Of a stretch of 64,000 bases of DNA, positions 60,466 through 64,000 are shown piece by piece. Source of the stretch: Bradyrhizobium campsiandrae (GTDB lineage: Bacteria > Pseudomonadota > Alphaproteobacteria > Rhizobiales > Xanthobacteraceae); contig NZ_JAANIH010000001.1 of NCBI RefSeq assembly GCF_014529705.1, positions 62,001 through 126,000 of the forward strand, written 5' to 3'. Each line of letters begins with the position of its first letter. Within the stretch, counting starts at the first letter, position 1. The notes beneath the pieces are model-generated. The model was given only the letters and a program-made list of their open reading frames with translations, was not told the DNA's origin and made no database searches. The translations under genes and the position numbers were made by a program.

Positions 60466-61144
60466 GGCGCACCCTCGCAGCGTTCTTGCTCACACCGGTC
60501 CTCGGGTCGAGATCGGCGCCATTGCGCCAGGTGCTGCGGAAGGTCTCGAGCAGCGATTTCGGCCGCTGGCTCACATCGATGACCTTGCCCTCGGCGTCGA
60601 GCCGGAACCGCACCGCGGTCTTCTCGTCGCCGGTATGGTCGAGCGTGAACTTGTTGTCGAACACGACCTGCGCGGTCGGATTGAGCTTCTGTACCTTCAC
60701 ATTGGCCGTCACGGGCTCGCCGGTGGTGGCAACGAAATGCGAGACATTGACGGTGTATTCGCCGGGGACGATGCCCCGCAGCGTGACGATCTCCTCGCGG
60801 ATGGGCGAGGCGATCTTCTTGCCGGCGACCATGATGAAGTCGTTGGCCCCGCCCCTGTCGTCGCGATCGAGCGTGAGGAAGCCGGCCTCGCGGTGACGAT
60901 ACCAGGCGATGTTGCCGGCGGGATCCTGCACGAACAGGTCGAGATCATCAGGATGATTGTCCGGCCAGTCCAGCGTGATCATGAACTCGGCCTTGGAGTC
61001 GATCTTGCCCTCCTTGGCGTCGGGCGAGACCGCGAGCAACGCGAGGAAGAACAGGAAGGCGACCACCTGGAGCGCCTTGAACAGCATCACGCCCAGCGGG
61101 TCGAACTGCTCCTCGCGCGGATAGAGGCCGAAATCGTCCATCAT
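60458..61144 (-). CDS. Membrane partner of the ExbB-like channel with YfaP-like domain
   Basis: A 228-residue protein. Topology is ExbD-like: short cytoplasmic start, one membrane segment (about 17-41, DPLGVMLFKALQVVAFLFFLALLAV with Asp at its edge), then a periplasmic domain. That domain carries DDLDLFVQDPAGNIAWY and GFLTLDRDDRGG, resembling the metal-dependent beta-sandwich of YfaP/DUF2135 proteins. It overlaps the channel gene by ATGA, so it is probably a second channel subunit that reads or works in the periplasm. This is inference. Confidence 0.65.
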   Translation of the reverse strand: MMDDFGLYPREEQFDPLGVMLFKALQVVAFLFFLALLAVSPDAKEGKIDSKAEFMITLDWPDNHPDDLDLFVQDPAGNIAWYRHREAGFLTLDRDDRGGANDFIMVAGKKIASPIREEIVTLRGIVPGEYTVNVSHFVATTGEPVTANVKVQKLNPTAQVVFDNKFTLDHTGDEKTAVRFRLDAEGKVIDVSQRPKSLLETFRSTWRNGADLDPRTGVSKNAARVRRD

Positions 61145-61941
61145 GACGGCGTTCCGGCACCTTTAATTCCAGCGCCGTTGATTTTAGCGCCCTGGCGCTC
61201 CAGCACCGGCGTGACATAGGTCTCGGTCAGCACCACGGCATCGGAGAACACGCGCTGGGTGGCGGCATCGAGCATGTAATACTGGATCCGGACCAGGATG
61301 GAACCGACGAGACCCGCCAAGGTCGTGTACATCGCAACCGCCATGCCGTCGCTCATCAGGCCCATCGAGGAGCGCATCGCGACCTTGTCGGCCGCGTCCA
61401 GCCCCGCGATCGGCGCCAGCATGATGATGAAGCCGATGATGGTGCCGAGCAGGCCGAGCTTCATCAGCGTATCGGAGACGAAAGCGCCGAACCCGTTCGA
61501 CCCGCGCAGACGGTCGGCGAGCGTGCGCAGCAACAGTGTCTGGTCGACCGGACGATAATCCTGCGCGGCGGCCTTGGTGACGAGGCTCTCGATATGATCG
61601 CGCACCAGCCCGCGCGGCAGTGCGGACGCGCGCGCATCCAGCACCTTGCTGCCGTCGGGCGCCGCCAGCGCCAGCCGGCAGCGCCGCGCCGCCGCGCCTT
61701 CGCGGGCGATCGCCCGTGTCCGCAGGAAGCAATGACCACAGGTCAGGATATAGAGCACCGCGATCACGCTCGAAATGTAGGTCCGGTCCGAGGTCAACAT
61801 CAGATGGATCAGGCCGAACCGCCACAACAGCACCACGGCGAAGATCGACAGCCCGGTGAAGATCATCCAGAACAGGAGCGCGCTGCGCTCGGATGGGTCG
61901 GTCGCGCCGGTCGCGATCGGTCCAATCGTCATCGAACTCAT
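61141..61941 (-). CDS. MotA/TolQ/ExbB-like proton channel protein
   Basis: A 266-residue protein. Two N-terminal segments (about 24-46 and 55-72) are followed by a cytoplasmic region and two C-terminal segments with LMKLGLLGTIIGFIIMLAPI and GMAVAMYTTLAGLVGSILVRIQ, the ExbB/TolQ/MotA signature. Such proteins form a proton- or ion-driven stator with an ExbD/TolR-like partner, here the coupled next gene. It heads a five-gene co-directional run. Confidence 0.85.
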   Translation of the reverse strand: MSSMTIGPIATGATDPSERSALLFWMIFTGLSIFAVVLLWRFGLIHLMLTSDRTYISSVIAVLYILTCGHCFLRTRAIAREGAAARRCRLALAAPDGSKVLDARASALPRGLVRDHIESLVTKAAAQDYRPVDQTLLLRTLADRLRGSNGFGAFVSDTLMKLGLLGTIIGFIIMLAPIAGLDAADKVAMRSSMGLMSDGMAVAMYTTLAGLVGSILVRIQYYMLDAATQRVFSDAVVLTETYVTPVLERQGAKINGAGIKGAGTPS

Positions 61942-62125
61942 GCTGCGCTGCTCCTGACCTCGAACGATTCCACCCCGATTAGATCAAAACCGCCGTTTCG
62001 GGTCTAAAGAGCCATGCCCAATCCGGCTTGGGAAATTTGCCCGAGCTGCAATCCGGCCCACCGCTGCAATTGGCAAGGCGCGGCGGCGTTGTTAGGCTGA
62101 GCTTACCAAACTTTGGGGTGATCGC

Positions 62126-63496
62126 ATGCGCCTCGTGCTTCAGCTCGTCGCCCGCCTGCTTCTCATCGTTGCGCTGTGCCTGGGCGCCGCGACCCTGTGG
62201 GCGACTTTCGATGCCTATCGCAGCGTCGACCGGGCGACCGCGGCATCCGCGCAACGGGTCGCGCAGGCGCTTCAGGGCCTGTATTGGCACGAACTCTTGC
62301 TGCGCAGCAGCAGAATGCGTGAGCACCTCGTGCCGGTTCCGGAATGGCGGACGCTGGAGACGATGAAGCTGATCTCGCCCGGCGTCTGCGTCGAGTTCCA
62401 GCCGGCCACCGCGTTCGAGAAACCGCTCTGCGGCCAGAGCCAGGGGATCGGCCGGACACCGCCGCGCTGGTTCGCGTCCATCGTTCCTACTTTCCTCGGC
62501 AGCCACGCCGAGGCGGTGCGGCCCGTCAGCCCCCGCGCCGCAACGGCCGGAACGGTGGTTGCGACGCCGGATCAGGCGGCCTCCATCTCGCTCGCCTGGG
62601 AGTACATCCTGAACGTGATCGACGTCGCGCTGCTGATGGCGGCGGCCATCGCGCTACTGGCTTCGCTCACGATCGCGCACACGCTGGCGCCGGCACGGGC
62701 CATCGTGACAGCCCTGCAACGGATGGCGCGCGGCCAGTACCGCACCAAACTGCCACGCTTCCGCTCCATGGAGCTTGCCATGATCGGAGGCGCCGTCGAC
62801 GCGCTCGGCAGCCGGCTGGAAGAAGCGACCGAGCAGCGCGCGGCGCTGACGCGGCGCCTGATCGAGATCCGCGACGACGAACGGCGCGCGCTCGCCCGCG
62901 AACTGCATGACGAATTCGGACAAAATCTCTCCGCCATCCTGGCCTTCGCCAACACGATCGAGTTGGCGGGCACGCAGCAAACCAGGGACAACGGCATCGC
63001 CCAGGATGCGCGCATGATCTCGCAGGCCACGCATCATCTGATGGCCTCGCTGCGCGACGCGCTGAAGCGCCTGCGCAATCCCCTGCCCGAGGAGCTTGGG
63101 CTGGAGGCAAGCCTCGTCAACCTCGTCGACAGCTGGCGCTCGCAAAGCGCGACGCAGCCGACGATCCAGCTCGACCTCAAGGGCGATCTCACCGACATCA
63201 GCGGCCCGGCTGCCACGACCGCCTATCGCGTCGCACAGGAATGCCTGACCAACGCGCTGCGCCACGGTGCCGCGCGCGAGATCTCGTTGTGCGTCGAGCG
63301 ACGCGCGGGCGAGGACGATGCGCTGCTGATCCGCGTCGAGGACGATGGCGGCGGCGATGCGGCGCGGGTGGAACGGTCGGCCGGGTTCGGCCTCACCGGC
63401 ATCCGCGAGCGCGTGACCGCAGCCGGCGGCTCGCTGTCGATCCTGCCCGCGCGGTGTGGGCTGAGCGTCGCCGCGACGATCCCACTCGCCGCGTGA
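62126..63496 (+). CDS. Two-component sensor kinase (HisKA_3 type)
   Basis: A 456-residue kinase. Membrane segments at about 6-26 and 165-187 flank a periplasmic sensor of about 135 residues. A HAMP-like linker precedes a HisKA_3 domain with H261 in RALARELHDEFGQNLSAIL, the NarL-type dimerisation motif, and an ATPase domain (ECLTNALRHG and FGLTGIRERV). It is followed 7 bases later by its response regulator gene. The ligand is unknown. Confidence 0.93.
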   Translation: MRLVLQLVARLLLIVALCLGAATLWATFDAYRSVDRATAASAQRVAQALQGLYWHELLLRSSRMREHLVPVPEWRTLETMKLISPGVCVEFQPATAFEKPLCGQSQGIGRTPPRWFASIVPTFLGSHAEAVRPVSPRAATAGTVVATPDQAASISLAWEYILNVIDVALLMAAAIALLASLTIAHTLAPARAIVTALQRMARGQYRTKLPRFRSMELAMIGGAVDALGSRLEEATEQRAALTRRLIEIRDDERRALARELHDEFGQNLSAILAFANTIELAGTQQTRDNGIAQDARMISQATHHLMASLRDALKRLRNPLPEELGLEASLVNLVDSWRSQSATQPTIQLDLKGDLTDISGPAATTAYRVAQECLTNALRHGAAREISLCVERRAGEDDALLIRVEDDGGGDAARVERSAGFGLTGIRERVTAAGGSLSILPARCGLSVAATIPLAA

Positions 63497-63503
63497 GGCC
63501 GCC

Positions 63504-64000
63504 ATGAGCGAGGTCGCAGCAACAGGCATCTCGGTGCTGCTGGTCGACGATCACCCGATCGTCCGCCAGGGCTACCGCCGCGTGCTGGAAAGCCAGGGCG
63601 ATCTCCACGTCGTCGCGGAAGCCGACAACGCTGCGGATGCGTACGGCGCGTTCAAGACCCATGACCCCGACGTCGTCATGATGGACATCTCGATGCCCGG
63701 TGCCTCGGGGCTGGAGGCGATCCGCAACATCCGCGCGCGCAGTCCGCGGGCGCGGATCCTCGTCTTCACCATGCACAACGAGGCCGTGCTGGTGAAAGCC
63801 GCCTTCAATGCCGGCGCCTCCGGTTTCGTCACCAAGAGCAGCGCGCCCTCTGCCGTCGTCAACGCCATCCGCGGCGTCGCGCGCGGTGAGCGGGCCATGA
63901 GCGACGACATCGCCCATGTGCTGGCCGAGGACAGCCTGTCGGCGGGATCCGTGCTGGATCAATTGGGCGAGCGCGAGATCGAGATTCTGCGCCAGTTCGC
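63504..64000 (+). CDS. LuxR/NarL-family response regulator (3' end outside window)
   Basis: The frame is open to base 64000. The visible 165 residues contain the receiver domain: VLLVDDHPIVRQG, D61 in VVMMDISMPG and K111 in GFVTKSS. The last residues QLGEREIEILRQF begin the LuxR-type HTH, so only the DNA-binding domain is missing. It is the partner of the sensor kinase immediately upstream. Confidence 0.92.
   Translation, partial: MSEVAATGISVLLVDDHPIVRQGYRRVLESQGDLHVVAEADNAADAYGAFKTHDPDVVMMDISMPGASGLEAIRNIRARSPRARILVFTMHNEAVLVKAAFNAGASGFVTKSSAPSAVVNAIRGVARGERAMSDDIAHVLAEDSLSAGSVLDQLGEREIEILRQF

Noticed and set aside
57564..61941. Zorya-type defence system
   Set aside because: Zorya needs a ZorA-like channel with a ZorB OmpA-domain partner and helicase or nuclease genes; here there is no OmpA domain, helicase or nuclease.

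Overview
The window is a dense, GC-rich stretch of alphaproteobacterial chromosome. Its gene families point to a Bradyrhizobium-like organism (Nitrobacteraceae): a FecR/CHASE2-cyclase pair, cox accessory genes, pcaBDC, a complete liv cassette, a DUF2778 protein and GC-rich composite palindromic repeats. This assignment is inferred from gene content and style; no rRNA marker is present. I count about 71 protein genes. I see no tRNA, rRNA, CRISPR, transposase, integrase or phage gene.

Layout. 1-4693: end of a glutathione S-transferase gene, a Tlde1-type (DUF2778) envelope protein, then a FecR-like secreted protein with a CHASE2-adenylate cyclase. 4726-16920: a surface-glycan locus. It holds a TPR-glycosyltransferase; a translationally coupled run of methyltransferase, NAD-epimerase, ATP-grasp ligase and metallophosphoesterase followed by a TylF-like methyltransferase; GT25 and WbqC; a DegT aminotransferase with an epimerase; and a GT39 plus GT2-GtrA lipid-linked sugar module. 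17194-25179: small exported proteins, DUF72/DUF488, PhzF, a GntR-MFS-amidohydrolase operon and a membrane adenylate cyclase. 25209-34144: a TetR-controlled HlyD/ABC-2 exporter, ArsR-SRPBCC-GFA, a zinc alcohol dehydrogenase, CYTH-CHAD and DUF4189 proteins. 34352-41230: a cox-type molybdenum hydroxylase maturation cluster (coxG, S, M, D, E, two XdhC pieces and a MoCF-binding/MobA fusion) with no catalytic large subunit. 41447-44023: pcaB-pcaD-pcaC for protocatechuate degradation. 45172-50275: livH-M-G-F and a substrate-binding protein. 50350-57557: a response regulator divergent from a MASE4 hybrid kinase, a P1 peptidase, KTSC and EF-hand proteins, ribulose-phosphate epimerase and three tiny genes. 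57564-61941: five co-directional genes joining an ExbB/MotA-like channel and two membrane partners to a metallophosphoesterase and a Ser/Thr kinase-universal stress protein fusion. 62126-64000: a two-component pair that runs off the end.

How the genes work together. The left third probably builds and modifies a cell-surface polysaccharide. The middle handles export and aromatic or C1-type metabolism. The right part imports branched-chain amino acids or related solutes and carries several signalling modules.

The most unusual signals are: (i) the ATP-grasp/phosphoesterase/epimerase/methyltransferase block in the glycan locus; (ii) the channel-kinase-phosphoesterase cluster at 57.5-62 kb; (iii) three autoregulator genes (GntR, TetR, ArsR), each with an operator palindrome in the promoter core and an ATG at the predicted transcription start; (iv) a cox cluster without coxL, interrupted by a composite palindromic repeat.
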